From: Actinobacteria bacterium OV320
GTDB lineage: Bacteria > Actinomycetota > Actinomycetes > Streptomycetales > Streptomycetaceae
Assembly (NCBI GenBank): GCA_001298545.1
Contig: LJCX01000020.1
Span: 1-52,423 of the forward strand
Direction: 5' to 3'
Length of the DNA stretch: 52,423 bases
The translations under genes were made by a program, and so were the position numbers. Of the stretch, positions 42,418 to 50,802 are shown one piece after another (position 1 is the first letter of the stretch; every line of letters starts with the position of its first letter). Below the pieces are notes generated by a model. The model had not been told where the DNA came from, did no database searches, and was given only the letters and a program-made list of their open reading frames with translations.

Positions 42418-43380
42418 TCAGCTCAGGATGATGATGTCCAGGCCGGTCAGGTCGGCGCGGATGTCGATGTCGGTGATCAGGCCGTCGGCGATGTCGAAGC
42501 GGAACACGGCGTGCGGCACGCCGTCGCGGACGTAGGCCAGTCCGGCGGAGCCGTCGATGAGGGCGGGCACCGGGGCCCAGGAGAGCTTGGCGAAGGCGCG
42601 GGTGACGGCGTCGGTGCCGCGGATCTCCTCGGTCAGGCCCGCGCCGGTGGCCATGCCCATGCCCGTGGCCATGCCCATCCGCACCGCCGCCTGGTCGGCG
42701 CGGACCACGATGTCCGGGGCGAGGATGGACAGCAGGGCCTCGAAGTCGCCCTCGCGGGACGCGGTGAGGAAGGCGTGCACGAAGTCGGCCTTGCCGGCCT
42801 GGGAGGTCTCGGCGTCGGCGCTCTCGTCCGGGACCGGCACGCTCTTGTGGGCCGTGGCGGCCGCGGCGTCCGGCACGATGCCCTGCCGCTGGAAGCGGCG
42901 GCGGGCACGGCTGGCCAGCTGGCGGGCCGCGGCCGGAGTGCGGTCGACGATCGGTGCGATCTCCTCGAAGGGCACCGCGAACATGTCGTGCAGCACGAAC
43001 GCCAGCCGCTCGGCGGGCGTGAGCGTGTCGAGGATGAGGAACATGGCGGCGCCGAGCGACTCGGCGAGCAGTGCCTCCTGCTCGGGGTCGGCCGACTCCG
43101 TCTCCCGGTGGTGCGCGCGGTCGGGGTCGGGGGCGTCCACCAGGTCCTCGCGGCGCGACTTGCGGGACTGGAGCATGTTCAGCGAGACGCGGGCCACGAC
43201 GGTGGTGAGCCAGCCGCTCATGTTCTCCACCGCTGCGGCGTCGGCGCGGGTGACCCGCAGCCAGGCCTCCTGGACGGCGTCCTCGGCTTCGGGCATCGAG
43301 CCCAGCACCCGGTACGCCACGGCCCGCAGCCGGGCCCGGTCGGTCTCGAATCGAGCGGCCAGCCATTCGTTTTCGTTCAT
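42418..43380 (-). CDS. ECF41/SigJ-type sigma factor
   Basis: A 320-aa extracytoplasmic-function sigma factor with a fused NTF2-like C-terminal domain. Region 2 is at residues about 10-80 (RLRAVAYRVLGSMPEAEDAV, VENMSGWLTTVVARVSLNML) and region 4 at about 120-180 (LTPAERLAFVLHDMFAVPFE, IAPIVDRTPAAARQLASRAR). Residues about 205-318 (FVHAFLTASREGDFEALLSI, IRGTDAVTRAF) form the SnoaL-like domain that regulates ECF41 sigma activity without an anti-sigma. A MGMATG segment is tandemly duplicated near residues 243-254. It is preceded by a copy of the promoter element (43411-43442), so it is probably self-activating. ATG 43380 was chosen; ATG 43398 is possible. Confidence 0.9.
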   Translation of the reverse strand: MNENEWLAARFETDRARLRAVAYRVLGSMPEAEDAVQEAWLRVTRADAAAVENMSGWLTTVVARVSLNMLQSRKSRREDLVDAPDPDRAHHRETESADPEQEALLAESLGAAMFLILDTLTPAERLAFVLHDMFAVPFEEIAPIVDRTPAAARQLASRARRRFQRQGIVPDAAAATAHKSVPVPDESADAETSQAGKADFVHAFLTASREGDFEALLSILAPDIVVRADQAAVRMGMATGMGMATGAGLTEEIRGTDAVTRAFAKLSWAPVPALIDGSAGLAYVRDGVPHAVFRFDIADGLITDIDIRADLTGLDIIILS

Positions 43381-43410
43381 CGGGTCACGCCCTCCCATCG
43401 GTGCCTCACA

Positions 43411-43442
43411 CATCTGACAGTCCGGAGCCCACGAATGTGACG
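43411..43442 (-). promoter_or_regulatory. ECF-type promoter element, sigma gene
   Basis: Read on the minus strand: CGTCACATTCG at the -35 position, then CTGTCAG at the -10 position, with spacing identical to the elements at 31396, 37081 and 39222. It ends 30 bp before the sigma gene start, consistent with autoregulation. Confidence 0.7.
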
Positions 43443-43578
43443 GGCCGGGACCGCACATGCGGGACGCGGCGGGGCACCGCACCCGGACGGACGACTCCAC
43501 GACGGCACGGGAAGCGGTGGGCGACCACCGGGAAGTCGCACGAGAAGTGCTCAGGAATGCGGCACGGACCGACTGGAG

Positions 43579-43594
43579 TGTGACGTGGGTCACT
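43579..43594. promoter_or_regulatory. Candidate Crp-type site TGTGA-N6-TCACT
   Basis: TGTGACGTGGGTCACT fits both the general CRP pattern and the Streptomyces Crp pattern GTG-N6-GNCAC. It lies about 200 bp upstream of the sigma gene and 584 bp upstream of the polyketide synthase. Confidence 0.45.
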
Positions 43595-44177
43595 CCAAGA
43601 AGCGCTTGGCGCGGGTCGGCTGTATGTGTCACGATTGCGGCACCACTCGCCTGCCCAAAAGTATTGCCGGGGCGGCGAGTTGAGTGTTCGTGAAGCACCG
43701 CGGCCGGCTGCGATTGTCAGGCAGCCGAAGTCCCCTTCCCGCGCGGCTCCCCGCGCGACAAACGCAAGCGGGAACCACGGCACTGCCCCAGCGTGCTGAC
43801 CATCGCCGCGTCCGCCTTCCCTTCCTGTCCCTCACTGCCGCCCGTGCCGCCCTGTCCGGTACGGCCGACCGGGGCCGTCGCCCCGTCCGAGCGGCGCAGA
43901 ACCACTGAACCACCACGCAGCGCTCGCCGCCAGCGGCGACGACCCGGTCTTGAGCACCCTTGTAGCGATCTGCGGCCCGGCCGGCCGCGGACCGTGTCAC
44001 CTCCCCCTCCGCTCGTGCGGACGGGAAGCCCGACGCGGTCCGCGGCCGGCCGTTGCCGTATCCGCGATCCCGCGTCGGCCCCGCGGCGGACAGGCGAACG
44101 TGACCTGCCCTCACGGCCCTCAGCTCGACATCCTCCTGCCCTTGCTGTCCGAGACTCCAAGAGAAGTGGATTCCTAT

Positions 44178-45245
44178 ATGCCCAGGCTGTGCAAGCCGGC
44201 GATGAGCGCGCCGGAATACATCATCACGGTGGAAGAGACCCTGGAGTTCGCGCAGAAGGCGCACGCCGGCAAGGAGCAGCTCCCCCTGGCCCTTCGCCTG
44301 ATCCGCAACACCGGCGTGAAGAAGCGGCACATAGTCCAGCCCATCGAGCAGACGCTGCGGCACCCGGGCTTCGAAGAGCGCAACCGCATCTACGAGATCG
44401 AGTCGAAGAAGCGCACCCCCGCGGTCATCGAGCAGGCCCTGGTCAACGCCGACCTGAGGGCCCGTGACATCGACGCGATCATCTACGTGTCGTGCACCGG
44501 CTTCATGATGCCGTCGCTGACGGCCTGGCTCATCAACAAGATGGGCCTGCGCCACGACACCCGGCAGATCCCCATCGCCCAGCTGGGCTGCGCGGCCGGC
44601 GGCGCGGCGATCAACCGGGCCCACGACTTCTGCGTCGCCCACCCCGGCAGCAACGTCCTGATCGTCTCCTGCGAGCTGTGCTCGCTGTGCTACCAGCCCG
44701 AGGCCGACGACATCGGCTCGCTGCTGTCCGACGGCCTGTTCGGTGACGCGGTCGCCGCCGCCGTCGTCCGCGGCATCGGCGGCGTCGGCATCGAGCTGGA
44801 GCGCAACGCCTCCTACCTCATCCCGAACACCGAGGACTGGATCTCCTACGCCGTCAAGGACACCGGCTTCCACTTCCAGCTGGACCGCCGGGTGCCCGGC
44901 ACGATGGAGCCGCTCGCCCCGGTCCTGCGCGAGCTGGCCAAGGACCACAGCTGGGACGCCGGCAAGCTCGACTTCTACATCGTCCACGCCGGCGGCCCGC
45001 GCATCCTCGACGACCTCGCCAAGTTCCTCGAGGTCGACCGCGACGTGTTCCGGCACAGCTGGTCGACGCTGAGCGAGTACGGGAACATCGCCAGCGCCGT
45101 CGTCCTCGAGGCCGCCCGCCGGCTGTTCGAGGAGGACGCCCTGGCTCCCGGCGCCACCGGCCTGATCGCCGGGTTCGGCCCCGGCATCACCGCCGAGATG
45201 GCGCTCGGCACCTGGGGCGCCGACGTCTCCCAGAACGCGGCCTGA
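44178..45245 (+). CDS. rppA: Type III polyketide synthase, 1,3,6,8-tetrahydroxynaphthalene synthase
   Basis: A 355-aa RppA-type enzyme that condenses five malonyl-CoA into 1,3,6,8-tetrahydroxynaphthalene. The start MPRLCKPAMSAPEYIITVEE matches RppA. The catalytic Cys138 lies in IAQLGCAAGG and Cys106 in YVSCTGF, at the same numbers as in RppA; the His and Asn of the triad are in IVHAGGPRI and EYGNIASAV. ATG 44178 follows AAGTGGA. It is the first gene of a plus-strand series with cupin, aminotransferase, methyltransferase, quinone reductase and ligase genes, so it supplies the aromatic core of the meroterpenoid. Confident in family and reaction. Confidence 0.95.
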   Translation: MPRLCKPAMSAPEYIITVEETLEFAQKAHAGKEQLPLALRLIRNTGVKKRHIVQPIEQTLRHPGFEERNRIYEIESKKRTPAVIEQALVNADLRARDIDAIIYVSCTGFMMPSLTAWLINKMGLRHDTRQIPIAQLGCAAGGAAINRAHDFCVAHPGSNVLIVSCELCSLCYQPEADDIGSLLSDGLFGDAVAAAVVRGIGGVGIELERNASYLIPNTEDWISYAVKDTGFHFQLDRRVPGTMEPLAPVLRELAKDHSWDAGKLDFYIVHAGGPRILDDLAKFLEVDRDVFRHSWSTLSEYGNIASAVVLEAARRLFEEDALAPGATGLIAGFGPGITAEMALGTWGADVSQNAA

Positions 45246-45284
45246 CGCCCGTGCCCGGACGAAAGAGACGAGAGAAGCGAAGCG

Positions 45285-45851
45285 ATGACTGACCTCATCG
45301 TCCCGGCGGGGGCTGGGCGAAAACTGATCACCCCGGCGCAGGAGGTGACGTTCAAGGCCACCGAGGAGATGGGTTCCTCCGTATCGATCTTCGAGGTGAT
45401 CGTGCCGCCCGGCTTCGACGTCGGGGCCCATGTGCACGGCGACGCGCAGGAGTTCTTCTATGTCCTCGACGGCGAGCTGGACCTGCTGTGCTTCGAGCCG
45501 ACCGAGCGCACGACGGACAGCTGGCACAACTGGGTGTCGGCGACCGGTGACCGAGTCGTCCGCGCGGGTGAGGGCAGCTGCATGTTCGTGCCGCCCGGCA
45601 CCCCGCACGCGTTCCGCAACGCCACGGACAAGCCGGTGAAGATGCTCTTCGAGTGCCTTCCCTCGCCGATCCACGAGGACTACTTCGAGGAGATCGCCGA
45701 GATCTGGTCGCGCGGCACCGCCGTGGACCCCGCGGCCGTGGCCGAGATGCGCAAGCGCTACGACGTCCAGCAGCTGACACCGCTGCGCTACGAACCGCCG
45801 GCCGCCCTCGTCCCCGGCCAGGGCACACACCGGCAGCAGAGTGGGAGGTGA
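45285..45851 (+). CDS. momA: Cupin monooxygenase, MomA-like (THN to flaviolin)
   Basis: A 188-aa cupin. Metal ligands are visible as His49-x-His51 and Glu56 in GAHVHGDAQEFFYVL, and His108 in PPGTPHAFRN. MomA-type cupins convert 1,3,6,8-tetrahydroxynaphthalene to flaviolin, and this gene directly follows the THN synthase, spaced by 39 bp, as expected for that step. ATG 45285 is preceded by GAGAGAAG. The stop overlaps the ribosome binding site of the next gene. The fold is secure; the exact reaction rests on context and recalled similarity to MomA. Confidence 0.85.
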   Translation: MTDLIVPAGAGRKLITPAQEVTFKATEEMGSSVSIFEVIVPPGFDVGAHVHGDAQEFFYVLDGELDLLCFEPTERTTDSWHNWVSATGDRVVRAGEGSCMFVPPGTPHAFRNATDKPVKMLFECLPSPIHEDYFEEIAEIWSRGTAVDPAAVAEMRKRYDVQQLTPLRYEPPAALVPGQGTHRQQSGR

Positions 45852-45856
45852 CCTCG

Positions 45857-47014
45857 ATGGAACCGATATCCCTGGTCCACGCGAGTCTCGGTGAGCAGGA
45901 ACTGGCGGCCGTCGCCGAGGTCTTCGCCTCCGGCTGGCCTGCCGGTCAGGGCCCCAGGGGCAAGGCGCTGGAGGCCCGGCTGGCCCAGAAGTACGGCGTC
46001 GCCGACGCCGTCGCGGTCAGCAACTGCGGCGCCGCGCTGCACCTGGCGATGCTCGCGCTCGGCGTCAAGGAGGGCGACGAGGTGATCGTCGCCGACTACG
46101 GGTTCCCGGCGCCCGCCCAGGCCGCGCTCTACGTCGGCGCCACCCCGGTCTTCGCCGACGTACGGCCCGACACCTACACCATCGACCCGCAGGCGGTGGC
46201 CGACCTGGTCACCCCGCGCACCGTCGGCATCGTCGCGGTGGACACGGTCGGCATGCCCGCCGACTACACCGAACTGCAGGCGATCGCCGACCGGCACGGC
46301 CTGTTCCTCGTCGAGGACGCCGCCTGCGCGGTCGGCGCGACCTACCAGGGCCGCCAGGCGGGCGCGCTCGCCGAAGTGGGCTGCCTGTCCTTCCACGGCC
46401 GCAAGGGCGCCTCCAGCGGCGAGGGCGGCGCGCTCCTCGCCCGCGACCCGGCGGTCGGAAAGGACGCGCGGCTGCGCTCCTCCTTCGGCATCGGCAGCAT
46501 CTTCGACATGGGCAACGTCGTCGGCCTGCCCATCCCGACGTTCACCGAGATCGGCTACAACTTCAAGCTGTCCGACATCGCGGCGGCCATCCTTCAGGTG
46601 CAGCTGGGCCGCATCGACGAACTGCTCCGGCGCCGCAGCGCCATCGCCGCGCAGTACGCCGAACTCCTCGCCGACGAGGAGCTGTTGACGGTGCCGGCCG
46701 TCCCGGCGGACCGCACCCACGCCTGGCAGACGTACATGGTGACGCTGGACGCGAGCGTGGACCGCGCCGCGGTCGCCACCGAGCTGCGCGGCCAGGGCAT
46801 CGGCTGCGGGCACGGCACGTTCGCGGCCCACGTACAGCCGGTGTTCGACGCGCAGCAGAAGTGCCCCGTCTCGGCGGATCTCTTCGCGCGTCACCTCGCC
46901 ATACCCATGCACGCGGAACTCAAGCCGAACCAGGTCGAACGGGTCGTGGCCGCCCTGCGCGGGGCGGTTCGCACCCACTCGTCCTCCACAGCGGTCCTCG
47001 GAGGGGCAGCATGA
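45857..47014 (+). CDS. PLP-dependent aminotransferase (DegT/DnrJ/EryC1 family)
   Basis: A 385-aa fold-type I aminotransferase. The PLP-binding Lys183 lies in SFHGRKGASSGEGG, and Asp154 in VEDAACAVG contacts the pyridine nitrogen. Family members usually aminate keto-sugars, but in furaquinocin-type clusters a homologue (Fur3) aminates flaviolin to 8-amino-flaviolin. Its place between the flaviolin-forming cupin and a methyltransferase supports that role here. GGGAGG at 45843-45848 is the ribosome binding site. Its stop overlaps the methyltransferase ATG. Sugar amination is unlikely, as no sugar or glycosyltransferase genes are visible. Confidence 0.9.
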   Translation: MEPISLVHASLGEQELAAVAEVFASGWPAGQGPRGKALEARLAQKYGVADAVAVSNCGAALHLAMLALGVKEGDEVIVADYGFPAPAQAALYVGATPVFADVRPDTYTIDPQAVADLVTPRTVGIVAVDTVGMPADYTELQAIADRHGLFLVEDAACAVGATYQGRQAGALAEVGCLSFHGRKGASSGEGGALLARDPAVGKDARLRSSFGIGSIFDMGNVVGLPIPTFTEIGYNFKLSDIAAAILQVQLGRIDELLRRRSAIAAQYAELLADEELLTVPAVPADRTHAWQTYMVTLDASVDRAAVATELRGQGIGCGHGTFAAHVQPVFDAQQKCPVSADLFARHLAIPMHAELKPNQVERVVAALRGAVRTHSSSTAVLGGAA

Positions 47015-48009
47015 CGAACAACCGGCCGTCACCCGTCGGCATCATGCGGCTGATCAACGGCTACTGGGCCACCGGGGTCCTGGCCGCAGCCGCCACCCAC
47101 TCGGTCTTCACCCACCTCGAGCACGGCGCCGGCACGGCCACCGAGCTCGCTTCGCGCGCCGCTGTCGCCGAGCGGGGCGCCCAGGCCCTCCTCGACGGGC
47201 TCGTCAGCGTGGGCCTGGTCGAACTGCACGAGGGCCGCTACCGCAACACCCCCGAGGCGGCGACCTACCTGGTCGAGGACAGCCCCGTCTCGCTGGCGCC
47301 CTTCGCCCGGCTCAAGCTGACCCACACGGGCTCCCTGACCGACCTGGCCGAGGTGGTCCGCGCCGGCGGCCCGGTCAAGGACGACGCGGTCGTCGAGGTC
47401 GCCAACAACCCGCACTGGGAGGGCATCGTCACGGCGATCGCCGCCCAGTCGGTGCCGGCCGCGGCGCTCGCCGCCGAGGTGCTCGCACTGGCCGACGCCG
47501 GGGAGATCTCGATCCTCGACGTGGGCGGCGGCTCGGGCATCTACTCGGGCATCTGGCTCGAGACCAACCCGGCCGCCCGCGCGACCCAGCTCGACTGGGC
47601 GCCGATCAACGAGATCGCGCTCAGGCTGCTGGCCGAGCGCGGCGTCGGGGACCGGTTCACCACCGTCGACGGCGACTTCCACACCACCGACTTCGGTACC
47701 GCCGCCTACGACGTCGCGGTGTACTCGCACATCGCGCACCAGGAGAGCCCGGAGAGCAACGTGGAGGTCTTCACCAGGCTCCGCCAGGCCCTCAAGCCCG
47801 GCGGCACCCTCGTCGTCAACGACTATGTCGTCGACGACGACCGCAGCGGCCCGGCGTTCCCGCTGATCTTCGCCTCGGAGATGCTGCTCAAGACCCGGCA
47901 GGGCAGCACCTGGACGCGCAGCGACTACCGCGACTGGCTCGTCAAGGCCGGCTTCGAGGACGTCTCCTTCCACACCGCAGAGCCCGCCACCCTGGTCGTC
48001 GCCCGGTAG
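47011..48009 (+). CDS. SAM-dependent methyltransferase (O-methyltransferase fold)
   Basis: A 332-aa class I methyltransferase. Residues about 15-90 form the winged dimerisation domain (MRLINGYWATGVLAAAATHS, GLVELHEGRYRNTPEAATYL). The SAM-binding motif I, ISILDVGGGSGIYSG, lies at 166-180, with later motifs DVAVYSHIAHQE and LKPGGTLVVNDYVVDDD. The fold occurs in both O- and C-methyltransferases, so either a ring methyl or a methoxyl is possible. It is translationally coupled to the aminotransferase (ATGA), suggesting it acts on the aminated naphthoquinone. A hairpin follows it. Confidence 0.9.
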   Translation: MTNNRPSPVGIMRLINGYWATGVLAAAATHSVFTHLEHGAGTATELASRAAVAERGAQALLDGLVSVGLVELHEGRYRNTPEAATYLVEDSPVSLAPFARLKLTHTGSLTDLAEVVRAGGPVKDDAVVEVANNPHWEGIVTAIAAQSVPAAALAAEVLALADAGEISILDVGGGSGIYSGIWLETNPAARATQLDWAPINEIALRLLAERGVGDRFTTVDGDFHTTDFGTAAYDVAVYSHIAHQESPESNVEVFTRLRQALKPGGTLVVNDYVVDDDRSGPAFPLIFASEMLLKTRQGSTWTRSDYRDWLVKAGFEDVSFHTAEPATLVVAR

Positions 48010-48028
48010 GCGGCGCGCGAAGGCCCGT

Positions 48029-48056
48029 GGGGAGAACCGCGCGAGCGGTTCTCCCC
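48029..48056 (+). terminator. Hairpin between methyltransferase and quinone reductase genes
   Basis: A perfect 12-bp stem (48029-48040 with 48045-48056) with a GCGA loop. It may terminate or attenuate transcription from the upstream genes. Confidence 0.75.
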
Positions 48057-48093
48057 CGGCCGCACCGGACATGAGTCAGGGAGGAAAAAGCGC

Positions 48094-48717
48094 ATGGCAT
48101 CCGTGAACGTCTCGATCATCTACTACAGCGCCACCGGGAACGTGCACACCATGGCGCAGGCCGCGGCCGCGGGCGCGGAGAAGGCCGGCGCGACGGTGCG
48201 GCTGCGCAAGGTCCGCGAGCTGGCCCCGCCGGAGGCGATCGGCTCCAACCCGGCCTGGGCCCGCCACGCCGAGGACACGGCCGATGTCGAGGTGGCCACC
48301 CTCGACGACCTGAGCTGGGCGGACGCGGTGCTGTTCGGCACCCCCACCCGCTTCGGCAACGTCTCCAGCCAGCTCAAGGCGTTCATCGACACCGCGGGCC
48401 CGCTGTGGCAGAGGGGAGCGCTGGCCGACAAGGTCGTCTCGGCGTTCACCTCCACCGGCACCGCCCACGGCGGCCAGGAGTCCACCATCCTGGCGCTGAG
48501 CAACACCTTCTACCACTGGGGCGGCATCATCGTGCCGCCGGGCTACACCGACCCGATCCAGTTCAAGACGGGCAACCCCTACGGCACCTCGTACGTCTCG
48601 GGTGCCGGCGGCGCCGACGGCGGTCCCGGCGCGGACGTGCTGCAGGGCGCCGGCTATCAGGCCCGGCGCGTGGTCGACATCGCCTGCGCGATCAAGACCG
48701 GCCGCGCCGCCGCCTGA
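48094..48717 (+). CDS. wrbA: WrbA-type NAD(P)H:quinone oxidoreductase
   Basis: A 207-aa flavodoxin-fold enzyme that reduces quinones with NAD(P)H and FMN. Features are IIYYSATGNVHTMAQAAAAG (FMN phosphate loop, about 8-27), DAVLFGTPTRFGNVSSQLK (about 81-99) and TGTAHGGQESTILALSN. GGGAGG precedes ATG 48094. In a naphthoquinone cluster it could reduce flaviolin-type quinones to hydroquinones for amination, methylation, prenylation or removal of an activated nitrogen, or protect the host against redox cycling. Membership is secure; substrate inferred from context. Confidence 0.92.
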   Translation: MASVNVSIIYYSATGNVHTMAQAAAAGAEKAGATVRLRKVRELAPPEAIGSNPAWARHAEDTADVEVATLDDLSWADAVLFGTPTRFGNVSSQLKAFIDTAGPLWQRGALADKVVSAFTSTGTAHGGQESTILALSNTFYHWGGIIVPPGYTDPIQFKTGNPYGTSYVSGAGGADGGPGADVLQGAGYQARRVVDIACAIKTGRAAA

Positions 48718-48879
48718 ATCCCGTCACGGTGACGTCGCCGCACGGCGGTGTGTTCCGTACGGACCGATCCCCCGCCCGCGGCGGCGGTCCCGGTGTTCCC
48801 GGGGCGGCCGGCGCGTCCTGGCATCCCGCACCGAGCCGGCGAACAGCCCGGACATCCATCGCCCGAAGGAGACAGCCCG

Positions 48880-50463
48880 ATGAAGGGCTCCACCGTCTAT
48901 TCCTCGATACAGAAGCGCGGCCTGCACATCGGTCTCCTGCCGGAGATGGCCGCCGCTGTGAACCCCTCGACCCCGATCGTCCTGGACCACGACCTGGGCG
49001 TCCTGCCCAAGGCGGGGCGGCGGCTGACGGTCGCCCAGTACGCCGAGCACGTCGACGACCTGGCCGCCCGGCTGTGGGCGGCGGGCGTGCGGCCCGACGA
49101 GCACGTCGTGATCTACAAGACGGCCAACGCCGACCACTGGATGCTCGCCGCCGCGGTCTCCCGCATCGGCGGGATCGTGGTGAACCTCTCGCCGGCCCTG
49201 GACGCCACGACCGTGGGCGTCCTGCTGGAGCGGGTCGGCCGGCCGACGCTCCTCACCGACGGCACCAAGCTCGACGTCCTGGCCGGCGTGCCGCTGGCGG
49301 ACCTCACCGAGCGGGTCATCACCTCGGCCGACGACCGGCCCGGCAGCATCTCGCTCGGTGAACTCGCGGGCGCCGAGCGGGTGAAGCCGGTGGTCCGGCC
49401 GATCGACGAGGCCGCCGTCATCACCCACACCTCCGGCACCACCGGCATCCCCAAGCTCGTGGTGCACACCCCCCGCACCCAGGGCATCCGGCTCGTGCCC
49501 CAGTGGCGGCTGCTGTCCCTGCTGCGCAAGCGGGAGACCGTCGCCATCCATGTGCCGTTCGTGCACTCACGGATGGTCGCGGCGATGTCGCTGGCGCTGC
49601 TGAAGGAGTACCCGGTCCTGCTGATGCGGGAGATGGACCCCGCCGTCGTCGCCGAGCACCTCCTCGTGCACCGGCCGGCGCTGATCGAGGCGCTGCCCAA
49701 CTCGCTGATGGAGTGGGAGGGGCTGGCCGACGACCCGCGGGCGCCGTTCGGCTCGGTGAAGGTCTTCAGCAGCACCTTCGACGCGATCCACCCGGGCACT
49801 ATGAGCAAGCTGCTCAAGGCGTCCAACCGGCGCGGTGCCCTGTTCTTCCAGATCTACGGCCAGAGCGAGGTCGGCCCCGCCGTCGGCCGTGCCTACCTGC
49901 GTCACTCCGCCCACCGGGCGAACGGGCGGTGCGTGGGCTGGCAGATGCCGCTGGGCGCGGCGAAGGTGCGGGTCGTCAGCGGTGACGGCAGGCGCCCGAC
50001 CGAGCAGAGCCCCGGCCGCATCGAGGTCTCCTGGCCCGGTCTGGCCAAGACGTACCACGGCGAGCAGGAGCGCTACGACGCCAACCGCAAGGGCGAGTGG
50101 TGGGGAACGGGCGACGTCGGCTACTTCACCCGGCTCGGCTGCCTGCACATGCTCGACCGGGAGGTCGACATGATCCCCGGGGTGAGGAGCTCCCTGGAGA
50201 TCGAGGACGTCGTCCTCGGCAAGCTGCACGAGCTGAGCGAGCTGGTCGTCGTGCAGGGCCCGAACTCCGAGGCGGTGCCGGTGATCTGCACCCACGGCGA
50301 CGCACCGCTGGACCCGGACCGCTGGCGTGCGGCCGTGACCGGGTTCCCGCAGCTGGCCGACCCGGTCCAGATCCCGGAGGCCGAACTGCCGCGCACCGCC
50401 ACGCTGAAGGTGCAGCGCCTCGCGCTCGCCGACCGGCTCAAGAACCAGCGGCCGAGCCGATAG
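48880..50463 (+). CDS. AMP-forming ligase-like enzyme (possible diazotase or acyl-CoA ligase)
   Basis: A 527-aa member of the ANL (adenylate-forming) superfamily. The ATP loop VITHTSGTTGIPKLVVHT (180-197), the FFQIYGQSEVGPAVGR core, the hinge segment HMLDREVDMIPGVRSSLEIE and the C-terminal catalytic Lys in PRTATLKVQR are all present. Family members activate carboxylates as adenylates; a subset (CreM-type) use nitrite and ATP to diazotise aromatic amines. The neighbouring aminotransferase and quinone reductase, and no visible carboxylate substrate, favour the latter as a testable alternative. No nitrite-forming genes are in the window. ATG 48880 follows GAAGGAGA by seven bases. Confidence 0.85.
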   Translation: MKGSTVYSSIQKRGLHIGLLPEMAAAVNPSTPIVLDHDLGVLPKAGRRLTVAQYAEHVDDLAARLWAAGVRPDEHVVIYKTANADHWMLAAAVSRIGGIVVNLSPALDATTVGVLLERVGRPTLLTDGTKLDVLAGVPLADLTERVITSADDRPGSISLGELAGAERVKPVVRPIDEAAVITHTSGTTGIPKLVVHTPRTQGIRLVPQWRLLSLLRKRETVAIHVPFVHSRMVAAMSLALLKEYPVLLMREMDPAVVAEHLLVHRPALIEALPNSLMEWEGLADDPRAPFGSVKVFSSTFDAIHPGTMSKLLKASNRRGALFFQIYGQSEVGPAVGRAYLRHSAHRANGRCVGWQMPLGAAKVRVVSGDGRRPTEQSPGRIEVSWPGLAKTYHGEQERYDANRKGEWWGTGDVGYFTRLGCLHMLDREVDMIPGVRSSLEIEDVVLGKLHELSELVVVQGPNSEAVPVICTHGDAPLDPDRWRAAVTGFPQLADPVQIPEAELPRTATLKVQRLALADRLKNQRPSR

Positions 50464-50802
50464 CCGGGAATCCCCCGGCCCACCAGCTGCGGGGAGCGGC
50501 GGTTTCCCCCCGCCCCGCCGCCCCCGCACCCAACTCGACGCTTCCTCCTCAGTGCTTCCTCCCGGCACCACCGGGGCCGTCCCGGCGGTGACCGACGCCC
50601 CGCCGCGTCCGCGCGGGCGCGCCCTCGCCGTGGAGGCCGTGCTGTCCGGGAGCGGGACCGCCTGACCGGCGGGTTCAAGTCGCTCTCGATCGGCCGCCGT
50701 TACGGTCGACCGGGTTTTTTCGCCGCCGGGGGGCCTGCCGTCCGGCGGGCAGTGTCGAAGAACGTTCCGCACGAGCAAGGCAGTACGACATCAGGAGGGG
50801 AC
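50464..50802. other. Gene-free stretch
   Basis: About 339 bp between the ligase and the TetR-C-like gene. No helix-turn-helix coding sequence is present upstream of 50803 in any plus frame. It presumably holds the promoter of the downstream gene. Confidence 0.4.

Larger units (their letters stand above)
43381..44177. other. Large divergent intergenic region of the sigma and polyketide synthase genes
   Basis: About 797 bp. It contains the sigma-factor promoter element (43411-43442) and a Crp-like palindrome (43579-43594). The long frames here lack family-like content. The promoter of the polyketide synthase must be near 44000-44160 but could not be pinned down. Confidence 0.5.

Noticed and set aside
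43717..44160. A 147-codon minus-strand frame upstream of the polyketide synthase
   Set aside because: It has Gly/Arg-rich compositional content with no domain, ribosome binding site or family resemblance.
50464..50802. Missing helix-turn-helix exon of the TetR-like gene
   Set aside because: None of the plus frames upstream encodes an HTH, and the gene has its own strong ribosome binding site.
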